Shown here in pieces: positions 32,045-40,132 of a DNA stretch of 44,360 nt. Each line of letters opens with the position of its first letter. Position 1 is the stretch's first letter. The stretch comes from Oscillospiraceae bacterium (GTDB lineage: Bacteria > Bacillota > Clostridia > Oscillospirales > Oscillospiraceae). Position numbers and translations under genes: made by a program. The notes beneath the pieces were generated by a model, which had not been told where the DNA came from, ran no database searches, and worked only from the letters and a program-made list of their open reading frames with translations. The stretch spans positions 1 to 44,360 of the forward strand of contig SVMI01000014.1 in the NCBI GenBank assembly GCA_015067495.1, given 5' to 3'.

Positions 32045-32053
32045 ATTGTAGCA
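32045..32053 (-). promoter_or_regulatory. extended -10 element for the candidate RNA
   Basis: Minus-strand TGCTACAAT; the -35 region has no good TTGACA match, as is common for extended -10 promoters. Transcription would start near 32038. Confidence 0.45.
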
Positions 32054-32092
32054 TATGCCTCGTGAAAAGACCGCAGAATCCTGCCGTACACA

Positions 32093-32125
32093 GAAAAATC
32101 GGCGCAGCAACTCCGCTGCGCCGAT
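32093..32125 (-). terminator. terminator of metA
   Basis: Perfect 11-bp stem ATCGGCGCAGC / GCTGCGCCGAT with loop AACTCC, followed on the minus strand by TTTTTCTG, just after the metA stop. Confidence 0.9.
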
Positions 32126-32129
32126 GTGC

Positions 32130-33062
32130 TTATTCTGTTGCTTCCTGACCGATGGTCATGATGTCGTAAGGGGTGGTCTGATAGACAAAGTAATTGAGCC
32201 AATTTGAGAACAGCAGATTGGCATGTCCCCGCCAGCGAACGATGGGATCTGCCGTGGGATCATCTCCCGGGAAATAGTTCTCCGGCACAGCGGTAGCAAG
32301 TCCCTGCTTCTGATCCCGCAGGTATTCCCCCTTCAGGGTCTCGGGATCGTACTCGGAGTGACCGGTGATGAAGATCTGTCTGCCGCCCTTGTTCATGACC
32401 GCATAAACGCCGGCTTTTTCTGACGAAGCCAAGATCTTCAGCTCAGGAACAGCCTCAATGCTCTCACGGGTGACGGTAGTATAGCGGGAATGAGGCACCC
32501 AGAACTGATCGTCAAAGCCACGGAGCAAAATCGAGCGTTTGTAGTCCACATTGTGCGGATACACGCCGAACAGCTTTTCCCCGAGGGGCTGCTTGTTGAT
32601 GCCGTAGTGATAATAAAGTCCCGCCTGCGCACCCCAGCAAATGTGGAAGGTGGACTGGACATTGGTCTTGCTCCACTCCATGATCCGGCACAGCTCGTCC
32701 CAGTAATCCACCTGCTCAAAGGGCATCTGCTCCACCGGCGCGCCGGTGATGACCATACCATCGAATTTGCGGTGCTTCAGCTCGTCAAAGCTCTTGTAAA
32801 AGGACAGAAGATGCTCCTGCGATACGTTCTTGGAGCGGTGGGTGCTGGTGTGCATCAGCTCCAGATTGACCTGCAGCGGCGTATTGCCCAGCAGGCGGCT
32901 CAGCTGTGTTTCCGTGACGATCTTGGTGGGCATCAGGTTCAGCAGAACGATCTCCAGCGGACGGATATCCTGGGTCAACGCCCGGTTCTGGGTCATGACA
33001 AAGATATTCTCCTGCTGCAGTGTTCCTGCCGCAGGCAGGTCATTGGGGATACGGATCGGCAC
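32130..33062 (-). CDS. metA: homoserine O-acetyltransferase of the MetA type
   Basis: 310 residues. MetA-type (homoserine transacylase) with catalytic Cys142 ([13 protein letters not shown]) and the His/Glu of TGHSEYDP (about 236/238). It acylates homoserine in methionine synthesis. The residue after VITGAPV is Glu111; in the family Glu at this point goes with acetyl-CoA use and Gly with succinyl-CoA, so the acetyl form is predicted. Start GTG at 33062 has an AAAGGAG site; the protein begins in the usual way [11 protein letters not shown]. Promoter and a palindrome lie just upstream, inside the 3' end of spoIID. Confidence 0.93.
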   Translation of the reverse strand: MPIRIPNDLPAAGTLQQENIFVMTQNRALTQDIRPLEIVLLNLMPTKIVTETQLSRLLGNTPLQVNLELMHTSTHRSKNVSQEHLLSFYKSFDELKHRKFDGMVITGAPVEQMPFEQVDYWDELCRIMEWSKTNVQSTFHICWGAQAGLYYHYGINKQPLGEKLFGVYPHNVDYKRSILLRGFDDQFWVPHSRYTTVTRESIEAVPELKILASSEKAGVYAVMNKGGRQIFITGHSEYDPETLKGEYLRDQKQGLATAVPENYFPGDDPTADPIVRWRGHANLLFSNWLNYFVYQTTPYDIMTIGQEATE

Positions 33063-33084
33063 GGTTTCTCACTCCTTTTCGCTC

Positions 33085-33107
33085 ATTTGGAGTATTTTAC
33101 TCCAAAT
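33085..33107. promoter_or_regulatory. perfect inverted repeat overlapping the metA -10 (candidate operator)
   Basis: Two 10-bp arms, ATTTGGAGTA and TACTCCAAAT, separated by 3 bp. It covers the metA -10 box (plus 33094-33099) and includes the spoIID stop codon. This placement suits a repressor-binding site. No such second copy was noticed in the window. Confidence 0.65.
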
Positions 33108-33122
33108 TCTGCGTTTTGTCAA
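33094..33122 (-). promoter_or_regulatory. sigma-A promoter of metA
   Basis: Minus strand TTGACA (plus 33117-33122), 17 bp, TAAAAT (plus 33094-33099), about 30 bp before the metA start. The promoter lies within the end of the spoIID gene. Confidence 0.8.
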
Positions 33123-34104
33123 TTACCGTACCGGGATAATAGTAGCCCAATATCTGAAGATAAGTATAACCGCGCAGTGCCATCGCCTGCGCCCCCGACT
33201 GGCTCATTCCGACTCTGTGTCCCTTGCCGGAGGTAGTGACGTAGATCCCTTCCTCGTCCGGCTCGATCACAAAGGCGGTGGAGTTCAGGTTCAGCAGCTT
33301 GCGAAGCTGCGCTCCCGTGTAGACCGTACCGCCGATGCTGATGGTATCGATGCCGCCTCCCTCGGTACGTTTCACACGACTGACCCAGCTGTAGGGTGAG
33401 CCGGACAACGATTTTCCCAACGCCTGCTGAAGCTGCTGCGCCGTGAAATAAACCTCGTGTCTGTGATGATCCATCTGCTCCTCTCCGGGGCTTAACAGTG
33501 CCTGCAGATAGGGATATGCCACCCCCCAAACAGCCTGTGCGTCCTCAGTTTTTCCGCCGGAGCAGCAAAAGTAAGTCGCTTCGATCAACTGTCCCTGATA
33601 CCGCAGAACTTCTCCTTCCGTCGCTTTGACTGCATCAACGGCTCTGTCAATATCCTTCTGATAGCCCAGACCATCCAGATAGTCCTCCGGCGACACATAC
33701 GCCTGACAGCAGCTGCCTTCGGTGCAGATCGCTCCCATCGGATGCCGGTTTTCCTGCTGACGGCGCAATGCATAGGTTCTCGCAACCACCGCTTGGGCGC
33801 AAAGTGCTTCGTGGTCAAAGCTCGTGGGCATCTCCGCCAAAATAACGCCGACCAAGTATTCCTCAAGCACCCACTCTTCCGTCTGACCCGATGGCAGCAG
33901 CACACGAATACTGATTGGCTCCGGCTCCGGCGGAAGTGACGGAGCTGTTGGCTGCGTCTGCAACGGAGCTGTGGCTTCCGTGGTTATCCCGGTTGTCTCC
34001 TGCGCGTCAGATGAGGCGACACGCGCTCCAAGCTGAAGCACAAGACAAGGGACGATTAATCCCACGAGAAAAGCACCCAACAGCTGTAAATATGTTCGTT
34101 TCAT
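33097..34104 (-). CDS. spoIID: stage II sporulation protein D
   Basis: 335 residues. N-terminal membrane anchor (about 5-27), a Thr/Pro-rich linker, then the lytic transglycosylase domain: LEEYLVGVILAEMPTSFDHE with the catalytic Glu91, AQAVVARTYALRR, the SpoIID-type C-terminal GKGHRVGMSQSGAQAMALRG and YYYPGTVI. SpoIID degrades septal peptidoglycan with SpoIIP/SpoIIM during engulfment. Start ATG at 34104 has a GGGAGGGAT site. Upstream, TACAAT (-10) with a GTCAAAT-like -35 is a weak sigma-E-type match. Its 3' end overlaps the metA promoter. Confidence 0.93.
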   Translation of the reverse strand: MKRTYLQLLGAFLVGLIVPCLVLQLGARVASSDAQETTGITTEATAPLQTQPTAPSLPPEPEPISIRVLLPSGQTEEWVLEEYLVGVILAEMPTSFDHEALCAQAVVARTYALRRQQENRHPMGAICTEGSCCQAYVSPEDYLDGLGYQKDIDRAVDAVKATEGEVLRYQGQLIEATYFCCSGGKTEDAQAVWGVAYPYLQALLSPGEEQMDHHRHEVYFTAQQLQQALGKSLSGSPYSWVSRVKRTEGGGIDTISIGGTVYTGAQLRKLLNLNSTAFVIEPDEEGIYVTTSGKGHRVGMSQSGAQAMALRGYTYLQILGYYYPGTVIDKTQNLE

Positions 34105-34192
34105 TCGTGATCCCTCCCTCTAGATTGTAGCAAGGGATGCGTAAAACATTTGACGCAAGCAGTCGAAAATTTTTCCAAATTCCCGCGGGTTC

Positions 34193-34221
34193 TTGACAGT
34201 TTTCGATTGCACGCGTATAAT
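34193..34221 (+). promoter_or_regulatory. consensus sigma-A promoter of the LRR gene
   Basis: TTGACA (34193-34198), 17 bp, TATAAT (34216-34221): a perfect consensus pair. It sets the transcript start near 34228 and supports the ATG at 34254 with GGAG just before it. Confidence 0.9.
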
Positions 34222-34253
34222 TTAAGGGAATACTTCAAATAATGGAGCAATCT

Positions 34254-35966
34254 ATGAAAAGAATTATCAAGCGGATCCTTCCGATTCTTCTTTGCCTGAT
34301 CGTGATCATCAGCATTGCGTGGTACCTTTTGCAGTATGATCCCGCATTTACACAGGATATGCTGGTCGGTGTTGCGCGCCACTTTGAAAGTCAGGGCAAC
34401 CATTCCATTGCCACGTGGTTATACAATCAGGCTTATTATCAGTGCGGCGGTGATGACGCAGTCATCATTGAGCTTGCCGAACGCTTCAAGGCAAATAACA
34501 ATTACACAAAGGCAGAGGTTACCCTTTCCAAGGCGATCGCCGAGGGTGGTTCTGTAGAGCTTTACATCGCGCTGTGCAAGACCTATGTGGAGCAGGACAA
34601 GCTCCTCGACGCTGCGACCATGCTGGAAAACGTGCCTGATCCTGCGATCAAGGCAGAGCTTGATGCCCTGCGTCCTGCTGCCCCGGTCGCCAATCCCACG
34701 CAGGGTTTTTACAGCCAGTACATCACCGTCAGCTTTGAGGATACCGACAGTCAGCTCTATGTTTCCCATGACGGCGCATTCCCCTCCACGGAAACCGACC
34801 TCTACACCGCGGGCATTCAGCTGACGGGTGGTGAAAATATCCTCTATGCCATTTCCGTCGGTGAAAACGGTCTGGTCAGTCCCGGCGTCCATTTCGGCTA
34901 CACCATCGGCGGTGTCATTGAGGAAATCACCATTGAAGATCCCGCACTGGACGCGCTGCTGCGTGAGCAGCTGGGTGTGGATGCCGAAACGCAGCTCATG
35001 TCCAGCGACCTTTGGTCGATCACCTCTCTGACCGTCCCGCAGGATACCAAGGATCTTTCCGACCTGATCCGTCTTCCCTATTTGCAGACGCTGATCGTTG
35101 AGAACATTGATTTCCCCTCGATGCAGATGCTTTCGGCACTGACACAGCTGAAGCAGCTGACCGTCCGGGGCTGCGCCCTTTCCGGCACGGATCTCACCGC
35201 CATTGCGGCACTGCCGAATTTGGAGCATCTGGTGCTTTCGGATTGCAGTCTTTCCAGCATCAAGCCCCTTTCCAATGCGAAAAATCTGGTGACCCTCGAT
35301 CTGAGCAAGAACACTCTGCGTGACATTTCCCCACTGTCCTTCATGGATAAGCTGATCTCCCTGAATGTGAGCAACAACGCACTGACTGACCTCAATTCTC
35401 TCAGTGCTTTGACCACGCTGCAGGAGCTGGACGTTTCCTACAACTCTCTGACCTCCGTTGCGGCACTTCGTACCTGCACCGCGTTGATCAAGCTGAATCT
35501 TTCCAACAATCAGCTGGACAAAATGGCAGAGCTGCCCGACACCGCGCTGCAGCGTCTGGATCTGTCCTCCAACACGCTGACAGATGTTGAAAATCTGGCT
35601 GCGTTCACCTCTCTGACGGAGCTTGACATCTCGAGCAATCAGCTGACAGACATCTCTCCTCTGAGTGCGCTGAATAAGCTCAACGTTTTGCGTTTCTCCC
35701 GCAACAGTGTTTCGCAGTTTCCCCAGTGGAAAAGTTCCTGCGCCCTGACTACGATCGACGCCTCCTACAACAAGCTCACCTCCGTTGCGCCGCTGAAGGG
35801 ACTGTTCCAGCTCAACCGGGTGAATCTGGATTATAACAACATTTCCAATGTGAATCCCTTGGCGGACTGTCACAACCTGATCCTTGTTGACATTTTCGGC
35901 AACCCGGTCTGGGATGTTTCCAAGCTGACCGACCAAAACATCATCGTCAACTACGATCCCACATAA
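34254..35966 (+). CDS. membrane-anchored leucine-rich-repeat protein
   Basis: 570 residues. A single membrane helix (about 5-25, ILPILLCLIVIISIAWYLL) directs the rest outside. Residues about 35-130 are helical TPR-like repeats; about 145-215 (GFYSQYITVSFEDTDSQLYV, then SHDGAFPSTETDLYTAG) resembles the CHB_HEX_C-type beta domain; about 265-560 are at least 12 LRRs of the SDS22/internalin type (LVTLDLSKNTLRDISPLSFM, LTELDISSNQLTDISPL). Such proteins usually bind protein partners on the surface. Start ATG 34254 is set by GGAG and promoter distance; ATG 34242 is in frame but without a site. Partner unknown. Confidence 0.88.
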   Translation: MKRIIKRILPILLCLIVIISIAWYLLQYDPAFTQDMLVGVARHFESQGNHSIATWLYNQAYYQCGGDDAVIIELAERFKANNNYTKAEVTLSKAIAEGGSVELYIALCKTYVEQDKLLDAATMLENVPDPAIKAELDALRPAAPVANPTQGFYSQYITVSFEDTDSQLYVSHDGAFPSTETDLYTAGIQLTGGENILYAISVGENGLVSPGVHFGYTIGGVIEEITIEDPALDALLREQLGVDAETQLMSSDLWSITSLTVPQDTKDLSDLIRLPYLQTLIVENIDFPSMQMLSALTQLKQLTVRGCALSGTDLTAIAALPNLEHLVLSDCSLSSIKPLSNAKNLVTLDLSKNTLRDISPLSFMDKLISLNVSNNALTDLNSLSALTTLQELDVSYNSLTSVAALRTCTALIKLNLSNNQLDKMAELPDTALQRLDLSSNTLTDVENLAAFTSLTELDISSNQLTDISPLSALNKLNVLRFSRNSVSQFPQWKSSCALTTIDASYNKLTSVAPLKGLFQLNRVNLDYNNISNVNPLADCHNLILVDIFGNPVWDVSKLTDQNIIVNYDPT

Positions 35967-35970
35967 CGTT

Positions 35971-36004
35971 AAAAGACCTGCTGAAATTCAGCAGGTCTTT
36001 TCTT
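35971..36004. terminator. bidirectional terminator of the LRR gene and the feo operon
   Basis: Perfect 15-bp stem AAAAGACCTGCTGAA / TTCAGCAGGTCTTTT separated by one base, with T-runs on both strands. Confidence 0.9.
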
Positions 36005-36129
36005 CATTTATTCGTACACTCGCTGCATTTGGAGCAGTCACCGCAGCAGCCCTTTTTCTTTTTTCTGAAGATCACATATAGGCTGTAGGCTGCGATCAGC
36101 GCAAGGATGATCCATTCGGTCAGGCCCAT
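36004..36129 (-). CDS. FeoB-associated Cys-rich membrane protein
   Basis: 41 residues: a membrane helix (about 5-20, EWIILALIAAYSLYVI), a basic stretch RKKKK, then CCGDCSKCSEC. This is the FeoB-associated Cys-rich membrane family. It overlaps the feoB stop by 10 bp and has a GGAGGG site 6 nt from its ATG. The Cys cluster could bind iron; the exact role in iron uptake is not settled. Confidence 0.9.
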   Translation of the reverse strand: MGLTEWIILALIAAYSLYVIFRKKKKGCCGDCSKCSECTNK

Positions 36130-38126
36130 AGGAACCCTCCGATCAGGTAGACGACCCATGCCGCCAGCCATGCGATCACACACTGCATCAACACGATCCC
36201 GACGGTCTTCCAGCCGGAGTTCATCTCACGGCGGATCGTTGCCACCGCAGCGACACAAGGTGTGTACAAAAGTGTAAAGGTCAAAAAGCTTGCCGCACTG
36301 CGCAGGGTAAACAGCTGATGCAGCGCAGTGGTCAGCTGCTCGTTACTGACGCCCAAAATCACGCCAAATGTACCGACCACCGCTTCCTTTGCCGTAAAGC
36401 CGGACACCAGTGCCGTCACCATCCGCCAATCGCCAAAGCCCAGCGGCTCAAAGATCGGAGCGACGAATTTGCCGACACTTGCCAGAATGGACTCGGCACT
36501 GTCCGCCACCACATTCAGTCGAAGGTCAAAATTCTGCAGGAACCAGATGATGATGGTGATCACAAAGATGACACCAAAGGCGCGCTGCAGGAAGTCCTTT
36601 GCCTTCTCCCACATCAGAAGCAGCACGCTTCTCATAGACGGGAAACGGTAGTTGGGCAGCTCCATCACAAACGGGATGGGCTTGCCCCGGAAGGCTGTGG
36701 ACTTCATCAGAAGTGCCGTCAGCACACCCACCAGCATGCCACCGAAATACAACGCAATCATCACCGCCACTTCATGTCCCGGGAAAAATGCTGCGGCAAA
36801 GACCGAATAGATGGGAATTTTGGCGGAGCAGCTCATGAAAGGTGTCAGAACGATGGTCATTTTGCGGTCACGCTCAGACGACAACGTACGCGTTGCCATG
36901 ATCGCCGGCACAGAACAACCAAAACCGATCAGCATCGGCACGAAGCTGCGGCCGGAAAGACCGATCTTTCGCAGCAGCTTATCCATCACAAACGCAACGC
37001 GTGCCATATAGCCGGAGTCTTCCAGAATGGAAAGGAAGAAGAACAGCACCACGATCACCGGCAGGAAGCTCAGCACACTTCCCACACCGGCGAAAATGCC
37101 GTCGATGATCAGGCTATGTACAATGGGGTTGATGCCGTAGTCGGTCAGCAGATTATCCGCAAATATGGTCAGACCGTCGATGGCATAGGCAAGCACATCC
37201 GATAAAAATGCGCCGATGACCTCGAAGGTCAGATAAAAGATCAGACCCATCAATCCGATAAACACCGGCAGTGCCCAGATACGGTGGGTCAGGATCTTAT
37301 CGATCCTCATGCTGCGCTGATGTTCCTTGCTCTCATGGGCTTTTACAACACAGGCTGTGCAGACAGATTCGATAAAGTTATACCGCACATCCGCGAGGGC
37401 TGCGTTGCGGTCAAGCCCCGTTTCCGCCTCCATCTCGATGACGGAATGCTCCAGCAGCTCCTTTTCGTTCTGGCTCAGCTGCAGCATGTTGAGAAAATCA
37501 CAGTCATCCTCGATCAGCTTGATGGCGCAAAAACGGCGGGAAATATCAATGTTTCTTGCATGATCCTCGATCAGGTGACTGACTGCATGGATACAGCGGT
37601 GAACCGGGCCGTCAGGACAAAAGTCGATGACCTGCGGCAGTGTTTTTTCCTTTGCAGTCTTCACAAGGGTATCGAGCAGCTCCGATACGCCCTCGTGCCT
37701 GACCGCGCTGATGGGGACAACCGGCACACCCAGCATCTTCGACATTTTCTGCACATCAACGCTGCCGCCGTTGCCGGTCAGCTCGTCCATCATATTCAGT
37801 GCGATGACCGTCGGCACACGCAGCGCAAGCAGCTGCAGGGTCAAGTAGAGATTTCGTTCCAAATTGGTGGCATCCACAATATTGAGGATCGCATCCGGCT
37901 TCTGCTTTAGGATGAAATCCCGGGTCACCACCTCTTCCTCCGAGTAAGGACGGATGGAATAAATGCCCGGCAGATCCACCACCTGATGCTCCGTTCCGCG
38001 AATGACGCCGACCTTCTGGTCTACCGTCACGCCGGGGAAGTTGCCCACATGCTGATTGGAGCCGGTAAGGGCATTAAACAGTGTCGTTTTGCCGCAATTC
38101 TGATTGCCGGCAAGGGCAAATATCAT
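36120..38126 (-). CDS. feoB: ferrous iron transport protein B
   Basis: 668 residues. Cytosolic G domain with GNQNCGKTTLFN (G1), FPGVTVDQKVG, DLPGIYS (G3) and NMMDE (G4), a helical GDI-like region (about 160-260), then the membrane part with gate repeats GFGCSVPAIMATRTL and YTPCVAAVATIRREM, each containing a conserved Cys. Drives Fe2+ uptake in anaerobic conditions. Overlaps feoA by 4 bp and the Cys-rich gene by 10 bp, a tight three-gene operon under a promoter with a metal-repressor-like repeat. Confidence 0.97.
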   Translation of the reverse strand: MIFALAGNQNCGKTTLFNALTGSNQHVGNFPGVTVDQKVGVIRGTEHQVVDLPGIYSIRPYSEEEVVTRDFILKQKPDAILNIVDATNLERNLYLTLQLLALRVPTVIALNMMDELTGNGGSVDVQKMSKMLGVPVVPISAVRHEGVSELLDTLVKTAKEKTLPQVIDFCPDGPVHRCIHAVSHLIEDHARNIDISRRFCAIKLIEDDCDFLNMLQLSQNEKELLEHSVIEMEAETGLDRNAALADVRYNFIESVCTACVVKAHESKEHQRSMRIDKILTHRIWALPVFIGLMGLIFYLTFEVIGAFLSDVLAYAIDGLTIFADNLLTDYGINPIVHSLIIDGIFAGVGSVLSFLPVIVVLFFFLSILEDSGYMARVAFVMDKLLRKIGLSGRSFVPMLIGFGCSVPAIMATRTLSSERDRKMTIVLTPFMSCSAKIPIYSVFAAAFFPGHEVAVMIALYFGGMLVGVLTALLMKSTAFRGKPIPFVMELPNYRFPSMRSVLLLMWEKAKDFLQRAFGVIFVITIIIWFLQNFDLRLNVVADSAESILASVGKFVAPIFEPLGFGDWRMVTALVSGFTAKEAVVGTFGVILGVSNEQLTTALHQLFTLRSAASFLTFTLLYTPCVAAVATIRREMNSGWKTVGIVLMQCVIAWLAAWVVYLIGGFLWA

Positions 38127-38353
38127 ACCTGTTCCTCCTTCAGCGCAATTTTACCTGCATCCTCACGACGAATGGTCAGCTCATAGCCACGCAGCCGGAT
38201 CTGAATGGGATCGCCCATCGGTGCTACCTTCTGAAGGGTCACCTTTGTTCCGGGGATCAGACCCATATCCAAAAAACGCAGACGCAGCGGACCTTCGCCG
38301 CCGACGGTGGAGATCGTACCGCTCTGCCCTATCCTCAGATCATTGATCGTCAT
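38123..38353 (-). CDS. feoA: ferrous iron transport protein A
   Basis: 76 residues, SH3-like beta-barrel of the FeoA family: MTINDLRIGQSGTISTV, then RLRFLDMGLIPGTKVTLQKV and PIQIRLRGYELTIRREDAGK. It is a cytosolic partner of FeoB, thought to modulate the G domain. ATG at 38353 with an AGGAGG site. Head of the feoA-feoB-Cys-rich operon. Confidence 0.97.
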   Translation of the reverse strand: MTINDLRIGQSGTISTVGGEGPLRLRFLDMGLIPGTKVTLQKVAPMGDPIQIRLRGYELTIRREDAGKIALKEEQV

Positions 38354-38378
38354 CGTATTTCCTCCTGCCGATTTATCT

Positions 38379-38394
38379 GTTAGCGCAGGCTAAC
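38379..38394. promoter_or_regulatory. inverted repeat in the feo leader, DtxR/IdeR-like operator
   Basis: GTTAGC (38379-38384) and GCTAAC (38389-38394) with a 4-bp centre, about +6 to +22 from the predicted transcript start. On the minus strand GGTTAGCCTGCGCTAAC resembles the DtxR-family box (TTAGGTTAGCCTAACCTAA half-sites), which would give iron repression. Confidence 0.6.
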
Positions 38395-38407
38395 CAAGTA
38401 TGGAAGT

Positions 38408-38436
38408 ATTATACAACAATCGGATGTTGTTGTCAA
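38408..38436 (-). promoter_or_regulatory. consensus sigma-A promoter of feoAB
   Basis: Minus strand TTGACA (plus 38431-38436), 17 bp, TATAAT (plus 38408-38413): a perfect pair, so the operon probably needs repression to be silent. Confidence 0.9.
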
Positions 38437-38449
38437 CAATGTGCGACCA

Positions 38450-38488
38450 AAAGAAAGCTGACACTGCATCAAACAGTGTCAGCTTTTT
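38450..38488 (-). terminator. terminator of the yifB-thiI-pncC operon
   Basis: 13-bp perfect stem AAAGCTGACACTG / CAGTGTCAGCTTT; its loop (38467-38473) contains the pncC stop codon. A T-rich stretch follows on the minus strand. Confidence 0.88.
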
Positions 38489-38948
38489 CTGCATACTCTA
38501 AAACCAATCGGAGCGCTTCTGCGATCGCAGCTGTCCTGATGCTCTCCCGATCCCCTTCAAAAAGAAAGTGACGGGCAATGCACAGCTTTGAATCTGCGTA
38601 ACCGATATAGACCGTTCCCACGGGGTTTCCGAAGTCGTCCCCGGTCGGACCTGCAAGACCCGTTACGGACACCGCAACATCCCCTTTCAGCGCCTTTCTC
38701 GCGCCCTGCGCCATTGCCTCGGCAACGGGTGCGGAAACTGCGCCGCATTTCTCCAGCAGCTCCTGCGGCACGCCAAGCGCATCCCGTTTGACCGCATTGC
38801 AATAGCTGATGATGCCGCCTTTATAGACGTTGGACGCACCCGGAACTGCCGTCAGTGCCGCGCCGATCCCGCCGCCGGTGCAGCTTTCCGCGGTGACAAG
38901 CGTTTTTCCCTGCAGGCGGGAAATGACCTCAGAAGCTCCCATCATCAT
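38469..38948 (-). CDS. pncC: nicotinamide-nucleotide amidohydrolase (CinA C-terminal domain)
   Basis: 159 residues, the stand-alone CinA C-terminal domain. ESCTGGGIGAALTAVPGAS near the N terminus and SVTGLAGPTGDDFGNPVGTV are family signatures. PncC deamidates nicotinamide mononucleotide in NAD recycling. No N-terminal CinA (COG1058) domain is present. Three consecutive ATGs (38948-38942) are possible starts. It overlaps thiI by 20 bp. The link to thiI is probably just operon packing. Confidence 0.92.
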   Translation of the reverse strand: MMMGASEVISRLQGKTLVTAESCTGGGIGAALTAVPGASNVYKGGIISYCNAVKRDALGVPQELLEKCGAVSAPVAEAMAQGARKALKGDVAVSVTGLAGPTGDDFGNPVGTVYIGYADSKLCIARHFLFEGDRESIRTAAIAEALRLVLEYAEKADTV

Positions 38949-40119
38949 GATACTTTACCGTGATCTTCTCCACCGATTCCAGTGCCTTCAGGATCAGGGC
39001 TTCCCGGTCGAGCTTTTCCTCTGCATGGATCAGCTGACCGAGGGTGGGCTTGGTCTTGGGATGCTTGGGGGTAAAGACCGTGCAGCAGTCCTCATAGGGC
39101 AAAATGGACGTTTCAAAGGTGCCGATCTTGCGGGAGATCGTCACGATCTCCTCTTTATCCATGCCGATCAGAGGCATGAAAATAGGAACATCCACCACTG
39201 CGCCGGTGACCGCCATGGCTTCCATGGTCTGGCTTGCCACCTGACCGAGGTTTTCGCCGGTGATCAGCGCGGTACAGCCATGCTCCTTGCCGATGCGCTG
39301 GGCGATCTCCATCATGAATCGACGCATGATCAGGGTAAAATACTCCTCGGGGCAGTTGTCACGGATGGCTTCCTGAATCTCCGTAAATCCGACAATATTC
39401 ACGGTCATTCTGCCGGAATATTTGGTCACAAGGCGTGCAAGCTCCAGCACCTTATCCTTGGCAAGCTGGGAGGTGTAGGGATAGGAGAAGAAATGGACGC
39501 ACTCGATCTCCACGCCACGCTTGGCGATCATATAAGCTGCCACGGGAGAGTCGATACCGCCGCTAAGCAGACACATGGCACGTCCGCCCACGCCGGTAGG
39601 CAGACCGCCCGCGCCGGGTTCTGCAGGTCCGTGGACATAAGCAGCAAGGTCACGCACTTCCACGTAAACCGTATACTCAGGATGGCGAACATCTACCTTC
39701 ACGGTCGGATGGGCTTCCGCAAGGCGACCGCCTATTTCCTGGGAAATAGCAATGGAGGTCAGGGGGAAGCGCTTGTCGGAGCGCTTGGACTCCACCTTGA
39801 AGGACTTGGCACAGTCCAGATCGTCACCCAGATACTCCTCGATGGCGTTGTAGATCGCATCAATATCCTTGTCGCAGGGGCGGCAGCGGCAAAGGCTGAC
39901 CACACCGAAAATGGAGTGACATGCCTCCCACGCGCCGTCCACATCCGCCATTTCATCCTCCGGCACGACGTAGACTGTCGACTGCATAATGTAGACATCA
40001 AAATTGCCGTAGTGCTTCATGCGACGGCGGATGTTCTGGCGCAATTTGTTCTCAAACTGGCGCTTATTCGCGCCCTTCAGCACGATTTCGCCAAGCTTCA
40101 TCAAAAAAATCTCGTTCAT
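38929..40119 (-). CDS. thiI: tRNA 4-thiouridine synthase
   Basis: 396 residues. N-terminal ferredoxin-like and THUMP domains (about 1-165), then the PP-loop adenylation domain with CLLSGGIDSPVAAYM (about 183-198). The rhodanese domain of the E. coli enzyme is absent, as usual in Firmicutes, where a dedicated cysteine desulfurase provides sulfur. Makes s4U in tRNA and may serve thiamine thiazole synthesis. Lies 13 bp after yifB. Confidence 0.96.
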   Translation of the reverse strand: MNEIFLMKLGEIVLKGANKRQFENKLRQNIRRRMKHYGNFDVYIMQSTVYVVPEDEMADVDGAWEACHSIFGVVSLCRCRPCDKDIDAIYNAIEEYLGDDLDCAKSFKVESKRSDKRFPLTSIAISQEIGGRLAEAHPTVKVDVRHPEYTVYVEVRDLAAYVHGPAEPGAGGLPTGVGGRAMCLLSGGIDSPVAAYMIAKRGVEIECVHFFSYPYTSQLAKDKVLELARLVTKYSGRMTVNIVGFTEIQEAIRDNCPEEYFTLIMRRFMMEIAQRIGKEHGCTALITGENLGQVASQTMEAMAVTGAVVDVPIFMPLIGMDKEEIVTISRKIGTFETSILPYEDCCTVFTPKHPKTKPTLGQLIHAEEKLDREALILKALESVEKITVKYHDDGSF

Positions 40120-40132
40120 AACAATTCCCTCT

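Noticed and set aside
31904..32202. Two short minus-strand frames between pgsA and metA
   Set aside because: No ribosome-binding site, cross terminators, and do not resemble proteins; treated as a possible RNA instead.
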